Part shown: positions 1 through 6,738 of the stretch, in pieces
How the letters are laid out: every line of letters begins with the position of its first letter
How positions within the stretch are numbered: the stretch's first letter is position 1
NCBI GenBank assembly: GCA_017382775.1
Contig: JAFNZQ010000165.1
Coordinates: 1-7,378, forward strand
Length of the DNA: 7,378 nt
Source of the DNA: Spirochaetaceae bacterium
GTDB lineage: Bacteria; Spirochaetota; Spirochaetia; Treponematales; Treponemataceae
Reading direction: 5' to 3'
Notes under the pieces: generated by a model
The model's database searches: none
Told to the model about the DNA's origin: nothing
The model's input: the letters and a program-made list of their open reading frames with translations, nothing else
Position numbers and translations under genes: made by a program

Positions 1-122
1 GAAAAAACATGGCTGTAAACACCTATTGCGAAATGGGATTTTCCATGAGAAAAAATGAGAATGAAGAAAAGGCCGAAACTCGGTTTTCCTGGGGACTGGG
101 TGGCAAAATTACCGTGAAATAA
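1..122 (+). CDS. 3' end of an unrecognised gene (partial)
   Basis: An open frame enters from the left edge (first full codon at base 3) and stops with TAA at 120-122, giving the last 39 residues of a protein. The tail ends in GGKITVK and alternates polar and hydrophobic residues around short charged turns (for example CEMGFSMRKNENEEKAETRF). This would suit the last strands of an outer-membrane beta-barrel, but it lacks the terminal aromatic residue usual for such proteins, so that reading is weak. The gene converges on thrH, and the two 3' ends overlap by 14 bases. No family can be assigned from so short a piece, and a chance open frame cannot be excluded. Confidence 0.45.
   Translation, partial: KNMAVNTYCEMGFSMRKNENEEKAETRFSWGLGGKITVK
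66..88 (-). terminator. weak candidate terminator after thrH
   Basis: Read on the - strand, 21 nt beyond the thrH stop, a short stem CCGA/TCGG with a 3-nt loop (73-83) is flanked by AAAA on one side and CC then TTTT on the other. The stem has only four GC-rich pairs, and the U tract is four long with a CC interruption. It lies inside the opposing open frame. It is the only terminator-like structure between thrH and the window edge. Confidence 0.28.
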
Positions 123-714
123 CGATTTTTTTGATTTCCCCAAGGAAATCATCGTATTCCGTAAACACCGGAACCTTGGCTTCGTCCCGAATTTTTTGTG
201 GCGGACGGAACAAAAAACCGTGTTGCGCACAACCAATCATTGCTAAATCGTTGTGGGAATCACCGGCTGCGATAACATCGTAGCCCAAGGACTGAAAGGC
301 CTTTACGGCGTGAAACTTTCCGTTATTTTGTCGAATTTTGTACCCGGTGATTTTTCCTTCCGGTGAAACCACCAGTTCGTTGCAGAAAATTGTGGGAAAA
401 TTCAGTTTTTCCATAAGAGGTGCCGCGAATTGGGTGAATGTATCGGAAAGTATGATTAAGGGACAAAGTTTTCGCAACTCGTCGGCGAATTTTCGGGCAC
501 CTTCCAAGGGTTGGATTTCATCAATTACCGCAATTACGTCTTTGAGAAGAAAACCGGCTTCGTCCAGGATTTTCAGACGATGGGCCATGAGTTGGTCATA
601 ATCGGCCACATCCCTGGTTGTAAGTTTCAGTTCGGGAATTTTCGTTTTTTCCGCAAAGGCGATCCATATTTCCGGGATTAAAACCCCTTCCAAATCCAAA
701 CAAGTAACGAACAT
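109..714 (-). CDS. thrH: ThrH, phosphoserine phosphatase / homoserine phosphotransferase (HAD family)
   Basis: This is a 201-aa cytoplasmic HAD-superfamily enzyme. It closely matches, from memory, Pseudomonas ThrH, which removes phosphate from phosphoserine and can pass it to homoserine, linking serine and threonine synthesis. Motif I is DLEGV (residues 7-11), with nucleophile D7 and E9 where most HAD enzymes have a second Asp; this is a ThrH trait. The WIAFAEKT and TTRDVADYD blocks (17-40) are also ThrH-like. Motif II is LSDTF (S90), K133 is the likely motif III lysine, and motif IV is GDSHND (151-156). The length is normal for the family. The ATG shares its A with the dnaJ stop (TAATG), and GGGGAG lies 8 nt upstream, so translation is probably coupled to dnaJ. 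A plain phosphoserine phosphatase (SerB-like) is the alternative, but DxE in motif I favours ThrH. Confidence 0.9.
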   Translation of the reverse strand: MFVTCLDLEGVLIPEIWIAFAEKTKIPELKLTTRDVADYDQLMAHRLKILDEAGFLLKDVIAVIDEIQPLEGARKFADELRKLCPLIILSDTFTQFAAPLMEKLNFPTIFCNELVVSPEGKITGYKIRQNNGKFHAVKAFQSLGYDVIAAGDSHNDLAMIGCAQHGFLFRPPQKIRDEAKVPVFTEYDDFLGEIKKIVISR

Positions 715-1844
715 TACAGCAACTCCCCACGATTTAAAGGTTCCGGAGAAGTGTTTTCACCTTCGATTTTCAAAATTTTTCCGTAAAGTTCTCGGGCTTC
801 GGGGGAAATGCTTTGGGGAGTTCGCACAATGAGCTTTATGAAAAAGTCTCCTTTGGATCCGAAGGAACCTGACGGAACACCCTCTTTCTTCACACGCAAA
901 AGTTTTCCGCTTTGTATTCCCGCCGGGACTTTGACCTTGATTTTTTTCCCTTCCACGGTTTCCACCGTTATTTCCGAACCTAAAATTGCCTGAATGGGTG
1001 AAATTGGTATGGCACAATAAATGTCGCTACCATGTCGTTCAAAATTGGGATCGTCATCAACACTGATGAAAATATACAAGTCGCCGGCAGGACCGCCGTT
1101 TTTGCCAACATTTCCCTGCCCCGACAGAGTCAGCCTCGAACCGTTATCCACACCGGCAGGGATTGTAACCTGTACCGTCTGCTTCACCTTTTCCAAGCCG
1201 CTTCCGCCACAGGCCGTACAGGGCTTGTCTATAACCTGGCCTTCGCCGTGACAGGTGGGACAGGTTTGAGCCACGGAAAAAAATCCGGTATTTCGACGGA
1301 TTTGTCCCGCTCCACCACAGGTACCGCAGGTTTTCTTGGAAGCACCGGCTTCGCCACCGGTTCCGTTACATTTACTGCATTTCGCTTGGTGAGAATACTG
1401 AATTTCAACCTTTTTTCCGAAAACCGCATCCTTGAAAGAAAGGGTCAAATCGTAACGAAGACTCGTTCCACGGGACGGGCCGCGAGAATGCGATCGAGAT
1501 GAAAATCCGCCAAATCCGCCACCGAAAAAATTCCCGAAAAGGGAATCCAAATCGAAACCTTGGAAAATATCTTGAAAATCCGTATAGGCGTGGGAATATC
1601 CTCCGCCTCCACCCATTCCTTCCAAGCCGGCGTGACCGTATTGATCGTAAATTTTACGTTTATCGTCGTCGGCCAAAACCTCGTAAGCCTCGGTGGCCTC
1701 TTTGAATTTTTCTTCGGCCTCTTTATCACCCTGATTTTTATCGGGATGATATTTCACAGCCAATTTTCGATAACCTTTTTTTATTTCATCTTTTGTAGCC
1801 GTCTTGGGAACTCCCAAAACCTCATAATAATCGCGCTTTGCCAC
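714..1844 (-). CDS. dnaJ: Chaperone protein DnaJ (Hsp40, type I)
   Basis: This 376-aa DnaJ binds unfolded clients, delivers them to DnaK and stimulates DnaK's ATPase. The J domain (about 3-70) carries the HPD triad at 33-35. A Gly/Phe-rich linker (76-114) follows, including a GGGGG run and FGGGFGGF. Four zinc-finger CxxCxGxG-type repeats begin at C156, C173, C195 and C209, so all eight zinc-binding cysteines are present. The C-terminal substrate-binding region (about 220-345) is intact. The start codon is GTG; AGGAG at 1851-1855 sits 6 nt upstream, and [11 protein letters not shown] is the canonical N-terminus. The gene lies downstream of dnaK but is separated from it by a terminator, and it has its own promoter. 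It is followed by thrH with overlapping stop and start. The sequence shows nothing truncated or unusual. Confidence 0.97.
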   Translation of the reverse strand: MAKRDYYEVLGVPKTATKDEIKKGYRKLAVKYHPDKNQGDKEAEEKFKEATEAYEVLADDDKRKIYDQYGHAGLEGMGGGGGYSHAYTDFQDIFQGFDLDSLFGNFFGGGFGGFSSRSHSRGPSRGTSLRYDLTLSFKDAVFGKKVEIQYSHQAKCSKCNGTGGEAGASKKTCGTCGGAGQIRRNTGFFSVAQTCPTCHGEGQVIDKPCTACGGSGLEKVKQTVQVTIPAGVDNGSRLTLSGQGNVGKNGGPAGDLYIFISVDDDPNFERHGSDIYCAIPISPIQAILGSEITVETVEGKKIKVKVPAGIQSGKLLRVKKEGVPSGSFGSKGDFFIKLIVRTPQSISPEARELYGKILKIEGENTSPEPLNRGELL

Positions 1845-1860
1845 AATTTACTCCTAACAA

Positions 1861-1889
1861 ATTATACAAAAAAAATAAATTATTGGCAA
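1861..1889 (-). promoter_or_regulatory. dnaJ-thrH promoter
   Basis: On the - strand a -35 box TTGCCA (1884-1889) lies exactly 17 bp from a perfect -10 box TATAAT (1861-1866), a near-consensus sigma-70-type promoter. With the usual spacing, transcription would begin near A1855, the first base of the AGGAG ribosome-binding site, so the leader would be only about 11 nt. This lets dnaJ-thrH be expressed independently of grpE-dnaK. No CIRCE-type operator overlaps it. Confidence 0.8.
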
Positions 1890-1930
1890 TAGGAAGAATA
1901 AAAAAACTTGCCTTTTATTGAGAAAATTAT

Positions 1931-1963
1931 AAAAAAAGGGGCGGAACTCATCCCCCGCCCCTT
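1931..1963 (-). terminator. rho-independent terminator of dnaK
   Basis: Nine nt past the dnaK stop, on the - strand, a perfect 9-bp stem AAGGGGCGG/CCGCCCCTT (1955-1963 pairing with 1936-1944) closes a 10-nt loop. It runs into a T tract covering 1931-1937. Its high GC content stands out in an AT-rich gap. It should end most grpE-dnaK transcripts before dnaJ. Confidence 0.93.
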
Positions 1964-1971
1964 ATGAAAAA

Positions 1972-3900
1972 CTACTTCTGCTCGTCCACGACTTCGTATT
2001 CGGCATCGTCGGCACCGTTGTCGGGAGAAGACTTTCCGTCGTTGCCGGGTTGAGCACCTGCCCCATCCGGTTGAGCATTTCCTGCCGCTCCTTGGGGATT
2101 CTGCTTGTAGATTTCTTCCATTATTTTATAGGAAACCTGTTGCAATTTCTGTGTTTTGTCCTTGATTGTCGCAACATCGTCGCTTTCCAAAGCCTTTTTC
2201 AGTTCGGCAACGGCTGCTTCAATTTCGCTTTTCGCAGCAGGCTGAATCTTGTCACCCAATTCCTTCATGCTCTTTTCGGTGGAATAAATCAGGGAGTCCG
2301 CATCGTTGCGTGCGTCAACACGTTCCCGTTCCTTTTTGTCGGATTCCGCATTGGCTTCGGCCTCTTTCACCATTCGGTCAATTTCGGATTCGCTCAATCC
2401 GCTGGAAGATTCAATTCGAATGGATTGTTCCTTTCCGGTTCCCAAATCTTTGGCGGACACATGAACGATACCGTTGGCATCAATATCGAAGGTAACTTCA
2501 ATTTGAGGAACGCCTCGAGGTGCTGCGGGAATTCCCACCAAGTCGAATTTGCCCAAGGTGCGGTTTTGGTTTGCCATTTCCCGTTCACCCTGCAAAACGT
2601 GGATGGAAACCGCAGTTTGTCCGTCAGCCGCAGTGGAGAAAACCTGGCTCTTGCGAGTGGGAATCGTTGTGTTTCGAGGAATTAACCGAGTGAAAACCTC
2701 GCCCATGGTTTCAATTCCCAAGGAAAGGGGCGTAACATCCAAAAGAAGAACGTCCTTTACGTCACCACCAAGGATTCCGCCCTGAATTGCGGCACCAATG
2801 GCCACGGCTTCATCGGGGTTTACACCCTTGGAGCCTTCTTTTCCAAAGAGCTCCTTCACAATCTGCTGGATTTTCGGCATTCGTGTGGAACCGCCCACCA
2901 ACAAAACCTCGTCGATTTTATCCACGGTGATTCCGGCATCGCTCAAGGCCTTTCGGCAAGGCTCTTTTGTGCGTTCGGCCAAATCTTCCGTCATTCGCTC
3001 AAATTCGGCTCGCGTCAAGGACTTTTGCAAGTGCTTGGGACCGGAAGCATCGGCGGTGATAAAAGGAAGGTTTATATCCGTGGATGAAACATTGGAAAGC
3101 TCGATTTTGGCCTTTTCCGCAGCCTCGCGAAGTCGCTGCAAGGCCATGTTGTCCTTGGAAAGATCGATTCCCGTATCTCCTTTAAAAGAATCGATGAGCC
3201 AATTAATTATTCGTCGGTCAAAATCATCGCCGCCCAAGTGAGTGTCGCCGTTGGTGGATTTCACCTCGAAAACGCCGTCGCCCAATTCCAAAATGGAAAT
3301 ATCGAAGGTACCGCCACCTAAATCGTAAACGGCAATGAGTTTTTCCTTTTCGCTTTCCTGCTTGAAGCCGTAAGCCAAAGATGCCGCGGTGGGCTCATTG
3401 ATAATTCGTTTGACGTCAAGACCGGCGATTTTTCCCGCATCCTTTGTAGCCTGTCGTTGGGCATCGTTGAAATAGGCAGGGACGGTAATTACGGCCTCGG
3501 AAACGGTTTCTCCCAAATAATCCTCGGCGGTTTTTTTCATTTTTTGAAGAATGAATGCGCTGATTTCCTGGGCAGAATAAAGTTTTCCGTCAATATCAAT
3601 ACGGACGTCTTCGCTACCGTGGGGAACGACCTTGTAGGGCACCAATTTTGCCTCACCGGAAAGTTCTCCGTACCGATGACCGATAAAGCGTTTTATGGAA
3701 TATACGGTTTTCTCCGGATTGGTTACCATCTGATTTTTTGCGGGAGTTCCCACAATGCGTTCATCTTTGTTTGTAAATCCCACAATGGACGGTGTCGTTC
3801 TTCCGCCCTCTGCATTCTGGATAACCACCGGTTCGCCGTTTTCCATAACAGCGACGCAAGAGTTTGTTGTTCCTAAGTCAATTCCTATAATTTTTCCCAT
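1972..3900 (-). CDS. dnaK: Chaperone protein DnaK (Hsp70)
   Basis: DnaK is the ATP-driven Hsp70 that binds and releases unfolded polypeptides with DnaJ and GrpE. Numbered from the ATG at 3900 (642 aa), the sequence shows phosphate-1 motif IDLGTTNSC (7-15), [19 protein letters not shown] (about 138-156), DLGGGTFD (193-200) and LVGGSTRMP (334-342). The conserved interdomain linker [10 protein letters not shown] (384-393) follows, then the beta substrate-binding domain to about 500, a helical lid to about 600, and a Gly/Pro/Asp-rich tail ending EVVDEQK. The frame extends 12 nt further to a TTG at 3912, but GGAGGG (3905-3910) overlaps that extension at correct distance from the ATG, so 3900 is the start. 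The gene follows grpE by 51 bp and ends at TAG just before a strong terminator. It appears complete and functional. Confidence 0.97.
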   Translation of the reverse strand: MGKIIGIDLGTTNSCVAVMENGEPVVIQNAEGGRTTPSIVGFTNKDERIVGTPAKNQMVTNPEKTVYSIKRFIGHRYGELSGEAKLVPYKVVPHGSEDVRIDIDGKLYSAQEISAFILQKMKKTAEDYLGETVSEAVITVPAYFNDAQRQATKDAGKIAGLDVKRIINEPTAASLAYGFKQESEKEKLIAVYDLGGGTFDISILELGDGVFEVKSTNGDTHLGGDDFDRRIINWLIDSFKGDTGIDLSKDNMALQRLREAAEKAKIELSNVSSTDINLPFITADASGPKHLQKSLTRAEFERMTEDLAERTKEPCRKALSDAGITVDKIDEVLLVGGSTRMPKIQQIVKELFGKEGSKGVNPDEAVAIGAAIQGGILGGDVKDVLLLDVTPLSLGIETMGEVFTRLIPRNTTIPTRKSQVFSTAADGQTAVSIHVLQGEREMANQNRTLGKFDLVGIPAAPRGVPQIEVTFDIDANGIVHVSAKDLGTGKEQSIRIESSSGLSESEIDRMVKEAEANAESDKKERERVDARNDADSLIYSTEKSMKELGDKIQPAAKSEIEAAVAELKKALESDDVATIKDKTQKLQQVSYKIMEEIYKQNPQGAAGNAQPDGAGAQPGNDGKSSPDNGADDAEYEVVDEQK

Positions 3901-3904
3901 TTTT

Positions 3905-3910
3905 CCCTCC
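3905..3910 (-). promoter_or_regulatory. dnaK Shine-Dalgarno site (decides the start)
   Basis: GGAGGG on the - strand lies 4 nt before the ATG ending at 3900. The longer reading from TTG at 3912 would place this site inside the coding sequence and add four residues (MEGK) that DnaK proteins normally lack. The ATG giving [10 protein letters not shown] is therefore preferred. Confidence 0.85.
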
Positions 3911-3914
3911 AAAG

Positions 3915-3936
3915 GGTTGTCATCTTTTCGACAACC
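3915..3936 (-). promoter_or_regulatory. hairpin in the dnaK leader, between grpE and dnaK
   Basis: A perfect 7-bp inverted repeat GGTTGTC/GACAACC (3915-3921 and 3930-3936) encloses an 8-nt loop. On the mRNA it ends 4 nt before the GGAGGG ribosome-binding site. There is no U tract, so it is not a terminator. It could mark an RNA-processing or stability element that sets DnaK above GrpE, or be a DNA operator. A lone -10-like TATAAA (3944-3949) without a visible -35 sits just upstream and would start transcripts almost at the hairpin. Its function is inferred only. Confidence 0.5.
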
Positions 3937-3951
3937 GCGTAATTTTATAAT

Positions 3952-4553
3952 TTATTCGGCGGATTTAGCCTCGCCGTTCTCTCCATTTGTTTTAGTTTCA
4001 GGCATATCAACCATCACTTTTGCAGCGCGAATTACGCGACTGTGTAGTTTATATCCTTTTAGATATACTTCCGAGCAAACAGGCTCTGTGGCATTGCCCG
4101 ATGATTGCTTTCCGATTGCCTCATGCAAATTCGGATCGAAGGCATCACCCTTTTCTCCGTACACCGCCAAGTGGTGCTTGCTTTCCAGTAAGCCGTACAA
4201 CTGGCCTGCAACCATCTTCACTCCGTCCAAAACCGACTTAACATCGGTGGCATTTTCAGACGAAGCGATACACCGATCAAATCGTCCAAAACTTGGATTA
4301 AATCCTGCAAGATTATCGTGTTTGCATAATCGAAGGCGTCTTGCTTTTCTTTAATCATTCTTTTGCGATAATTATCGAAATCCGCCGTTTTTCGCAAAAG
4401 GGAGTCGGTCAGTTCGGCAATTTTTGCTTCCGCGTCCGCCAACTTTTGCGTCTCGGTTTTTTCACCGACAGCTTCTGTTGAAGGAATGTCACTTTGAGGC
4501 TGTGTTTCCTCCTCGACACATTCCGTTTTTGCTTCTTCGTTTAAGTTCTCCAT
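3952..4553 (-). pseudogene. grpE: GrpE nucleotide-exchange factor, interrupted by a one-base frameshift
   Basis: GrpE releases ADP from DnaK. The N-terminal part (from ATG 4553) has an acidic, poorly ordered start, then a coiled-coil region with DFDNYRKRMIKEK (58-70) and ILQDLIQVLDD (81-91), typical of GrpE. After D91 the frame runs into 20 unrelated residues and stops at 4218-4220. The - strand frame offset by one resumes exactly there with DRCIASSENATDVKSVLDGVKMV and carries the C-terminal beta domain (FDPNLHEAIG, EVYLKGYKLHSRVIRAAKVMV) to the stop at 3952. Adding one T to the TTT run (4279-4281) restores DDFDR and a 200-aa protein of normal length. No canonical slippery heptamer is present, so sequencing error or true mutation is likelier than programmed shifting. 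There is no Shine-Dalgarno before the ATG; a promoter ends 6 nt upstream, so the mRNA may be leaderless. Confidence 0.9.
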
Positions 4554-4559
4554 AAAAAT

Positions 4560-4588
4560 AGTATACTAAAAATACTAAAAAAAATCAA
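4560..4588 (-). promoter_or_regulatory. grpE-dnaK promoter
   Basis: On the - strand TTGATT (4583-4588) is followed after exactly 17 bp by TATACT (4560-4565). The ATG of grpE begins 6 nt beyond the -10 box, so the expected first transcribed base is the A of that ATG. This matches the absence of any ribosome-binding site there. It resembles a housekeeping sigma-70 promoter rather than a specialised heat-shock one. Confidence 0.8.
4563..4580. repeat. tandem 9-bp direct repeat in the grpE promoter
   Basis: Two perfect head-to-tail copies of ATACTAAAA (+ strand; 4563-4571 and 4572-4580) span the -10 box and half of the spacer of the grpE promoter. Loss or gain of a copy would move or duplicate a -10-like TAGTAT element. 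It may also be a chance result of AT-rich sequence. Confidence 0.5.
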
Positions 4589-4596
4589 GTATTTTT

Positions 4597-4612
4597 TTCA
4601 ATAAATATTGAA
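4597..4612. promoter_or_regulatory. AT-rich inverted repeat upstream of the grpE -35 box
   Basis: Perfect 7-bp arms TTCAATA/TATTGAA are separated by AA, and the dyad is flanked on both sides by T runs. It lies 8 bp upstream of the grpE -35 box, at about -44 to -59 of the predicted start. That is a possible activator or repressor site shared with the divergent gene. It does not match the CIRCE consensus. Confidence 0.4.
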
Positions 4613-4645
4613 TTTTTTTTTAATTTGTGATTTTTTTTAATATGG

Positions 4646-4662
4646 GGTGATTGTACCTCACC
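4646..4662. promoter_or_regulatory. inverted repeat abutting the -35 box of the 4698 gene
   Basis: GGTGA and TCACC are separated by 7 bp, and the second arm ends at the base before the TTGACA -35 box. It is the only GC-richer patch in the divergent intergenic region. Its position would suit an operator, but the arms are only five bases long, so this is tentative. Confidence 0.4.
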
Positions 4663-4691
4663 TTGACAAAAACATAGTTTTATATTATAAT
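4663..4691 (+). promoter_or_regulatory. consensus promoter of the LPP20-like/barrel gene
   Basis: TTGACA (4663-4668), a 17-bp spacer and TATAAT (4686-4691) form a perfect sigma-70 consensus. The -10 box ends 6 nt before the ATG at 4698, so the expected transcript starts on the start codon. There is no Shine-Dalgarno in that gap. The GTG at 4695 would lie upstream of the expected transcription start and is an unlikely start codon. Confidence 0.88.
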
Positions 4692-4697
4692 TGAGTG

Positions 4698-6731
4698 ATG
4701 TATTTTTTGTTCCCGTCAAAAAAGCGTATATTAGCCTCGTTCTGGATTTTACTTTGGGGATTTTCCTTCGCCCAGGTGCTGGAAATTCAAGCATCAGGCA
4801 CCGGAGCCACCGAAGAGGAAGCCATCCTGGAAGCAAAAAAAAATCTTGCAATGCGAATTGCCCGGGACCTTCCCCATGAAAAAATATTCGCCGAAATGGT
4901 GAAAACCAAAGGAAATGAGGCTTTGGAACGTGCCCCCTTAATCAATACACTGTCCGATGATACCATTCAGGCGATTTACCGAATTTTTTCCACTGACATT
5001 GATCACTACATTGAGGTTTTGGACAACTTCGTCGCCACCATCGATGATGGGAAAAACAACATAAACGGCAAAACCATTGCCGAACAGATGGAAATCACGG
5101 AACAACAAATGGACTGCTACGTTCGCTACATCCCCTTGGTAAATGCCGTAAAAAGCCTTGGCGGAACTTACAAACACAAACCGAAACTGTCCTACGAAAC
5201 AATTTCCCTCCGTCTTAAAATGCTGAACACACTGAAAGATACATCATCGGGAAACACCACGGAAGACCCCTTCGGAACCATACAAAAAATCGAAGAGGAA
5301 AAAAAAGATTACATCGTCGCAATGCGGGCTGCCACAGATGTCCAAGCCGAAAGCCTTTCCGAAGATTCGCCGGCGGAAAGAACAAACTCACCGGAAAACC
5401 AAGCCCTGCGAAATAAAATCACCGGCCGCATAAAGGAATTGGAGGGAAAAACTTTTAGAGCAGAAAGCGGTGGAGACCTTTTGCATTTGGATACTGCCAA
5501 AAACGAAGACGGTTCTTGGAACTACTTGGTGGCTTTCCAAATAGGCGACAAAATTGCCTTTCTGAATGAAGGCTCTTTCAAGCCCGATTCACAACCTGAC
5601 TTGAAGGCCACCGCAACGTACAAAGCACAGTCCGAACATTTTTATTCCATAAGATATTTGGTCTCTCCCATTTCTTGCCAAGTGCTGAATTCCGGAAACA
5701 ATGTAATCAACAGGAAAAATTTCTCCGCCAATGATGTCACTCTCATTTTCACGGAAAAATCCAAAGGTATTTTCTTGACGACCGGTGACATTCTGCCCTT
5801 TGCAAAATCCGGTGACAAACAGGCTCAATACATTCTTGCCAATATGTACAAGAAAGAGGGAAACTTTTCCGAGGCAATTTACTGGCTCGAACCTTTGATG
5901 AAAGAAAATTATCGCGACAGTGTTGACCTATACGACGAAGTTCTGTTGGAAATGCTTCAACACCAAGCAATGAACAAGAAAAAGCTCCAAAACCAAGTTT
6001 CCCAAGAGACCGGAAAAACCGCCGAAGAAAAAAAATTCCCCGTGAATTTCGCTTTGGGAATTGTGGCCGATCTCCTGGCTACAATCGACAATGAGGTCCT
6101 GTCTGATGACTTTTTCAATAACGCCGGTGTATCGCCCGATGTTCGCGGAAAAAGTTTTTTTTCCAATAAGTTTAATCCACACATTGGAATCTTCTTTTTG
6201 GCGGAATACACCGTGGATTTTTTTAAAAGACCTGCGGGACAATTTGCCGTTTCCTGCCATCCGGAATTTACATGGACAATGAAAACATTGAAGAAAGGCG
6301 ACCTATTTGTCCTAAATGACGGAACCTATTATTCCGCCGAATATTCATACCATACATTAAACTTAACAATTCCTGTACGAATATCCTTTGCCGGCTTCTT
6401 TTTTGCCATAGGACCCGGTTTCGACTTTTCCTTGGGGAACTTCCCATTCATCATTACGGAAGAAAGGGCAGATGCTTTCACACATGTCGTAACCGATCGG
6501 AAGAGCGGAAATTTCAAAACTGCCGGTGTTTCCATGCGTCTTTCCATGGAATTGGGCTACCAATTTGCCTTTGAACACATAATTTGTTCCGTGGGTGTCA
6601 AAGCCATGCCCCAAATTGCCGAAAATACTTTGAAACGCACCTTAATTTCGGAAAACACCGAATTTGATTTTTTCGCCCAAGAACCTCGGTGGCTTTTGGG
6701 AGGGACGATAAAAATTGGTTATAGGTTTTGA
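4698..6731 (+). CDS. Exported LPP20-like protein with Sel1/TPR-like segment and C-terminal outer-membrane beta-barrel
   Basis: This is a 677-aa protein of unknown function. A basic N-terminus (SKKR) and hydrophobic stretch end in FSFA, with likely signal-peptidase I cleavage after A25. The following segment, VLEIQASGTGATEEEAILEAKKNLAMRIA (about 27-55), resembles the start of LPP20/FlgP-type periplasmic domains. A long polar region follows, with charged, probably coiled or flexible stretches around 190-260. Residues about 370-405 (SGDKQAQYILANMYKKEGNFSEAIYWLEP) look like a Sel1/TPR repeat. From about 448 onward, alternating amphipathic strands with many aromatics end in GGTIKIGYRF, a terminal-Phe signal typical of barrels inserted by BAM. 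It is probably anchored in the outer membrane with a periplasmic N-terminal half. It is divergent from grpE, and a lipoprotein gene follows 7 bp after its stop. The ATG at 4698 is preferred over GTG 4695 because of promoter position. Confidence 0.8.
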   Translation: MYFLFPSKKRILASFWILLWGFSFAQVLEIQASGTGATEEEAILEAKKNLAMRIARDLPHEKIFAEMVKTKGNEALERAPLINTLSDDTIQAIYRIFSTDIDHYIEVLDNFVATIDDGKNNINGKTIAEQMEITEQQMDCYVRYIPLVNAVKSLGGTYKHKPKLSYETISLRLKMLNTLKDTSSGNTTEDPFGTIQKIEEEKKDYIVAMRAATDVQAESLSEDSPAERTNSPENQALRNKITGRIKELEGKTFRAESGGDLLHLDTAKNEDGSWNYLVAFQIGDKIAFLNEGSFKPDSQPDLKATATYKAQSEHFYSIRYLVSPISCQVLNSGNNVINRKNFSANDVTLIFTEKSKGIFLTTGDILPFAKSGDKQAQYILANMYKKEGNFSEAIYWLEPLMKENYRDSVDLYDEVLLEMLQHQAMNKKKLQNQVSQETGKTAEEKKFPVNFALGIVADLLATIDNEVLSDDFFNNAGVSPDVRGKSFFSNKFNPHIGIFFLAEYTVDFFKRPAGQFAVSCHPEFTWTMKTLKKGDLFVLNDGTYYSAEYSYHTLNLTIPVRISFAGFFFAIGPGFDFSLGNFPFIITEERADAFTHVVTDRKSGNFKTAGVSMRLSMELGYQFAFEHIICSVGVKAMPQIAENTLKRTLISENTEFDFFAQEPRWLLGGTIKIGYRF

Positions 6732-6738
6732 GGCTTTT

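Noticed and set aside
1032..1502. Long + strand open frame opposite dnaJ
   Set aside because: It lies entirely within the intact dnaJ zinc-finger and C-terminal coding region and has low-complexity, non-family-like sequence; it is a shadow of the real gene.
2050..2685. Long + strand open frame opposite dnaK
   Set aside because: It mirrors the conserved dnaK lid and substrate-binding codons, and nothing in its translation resembles a protein family.
3901..3912. TTG at 3912 as the dnaK start
   Set aside because: It overlaps the GGAGGG ribosome-binding site of the ATG at 3900 and adds residues not typical of DnaK.
4270..4292. Programmed -1 ribosomal frameshift in grpE
   Set aside because: The codons around the shift (GTT TTG GAC GAT TTG) contain no slippery heptamer, and I see no strong downstream stem. 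It is kept only as a remote alternative.
3755..4354. 199-codon + strand open frame opposite the dnaK start and grpE
   Set aside because: It crosses two conserved genes and their spacer on the other strand. Its length partly reflects antisense codon bias, and its translation has no recognisable domain.
4597..4612. ArgR-type operator (ARG box)
   Set aside because: The arms read TTCAAT/ATTGAA rather than TGAAT/ATTCA, and the site is far from the carbamate kinase gene.
4577..4638. Phased A/T tracts as a curved-DNA element
   Set aside because: The centres of the four homopolymer runs are about 14, 22 and 17 bp apart, which is not a consistent helical repeat.
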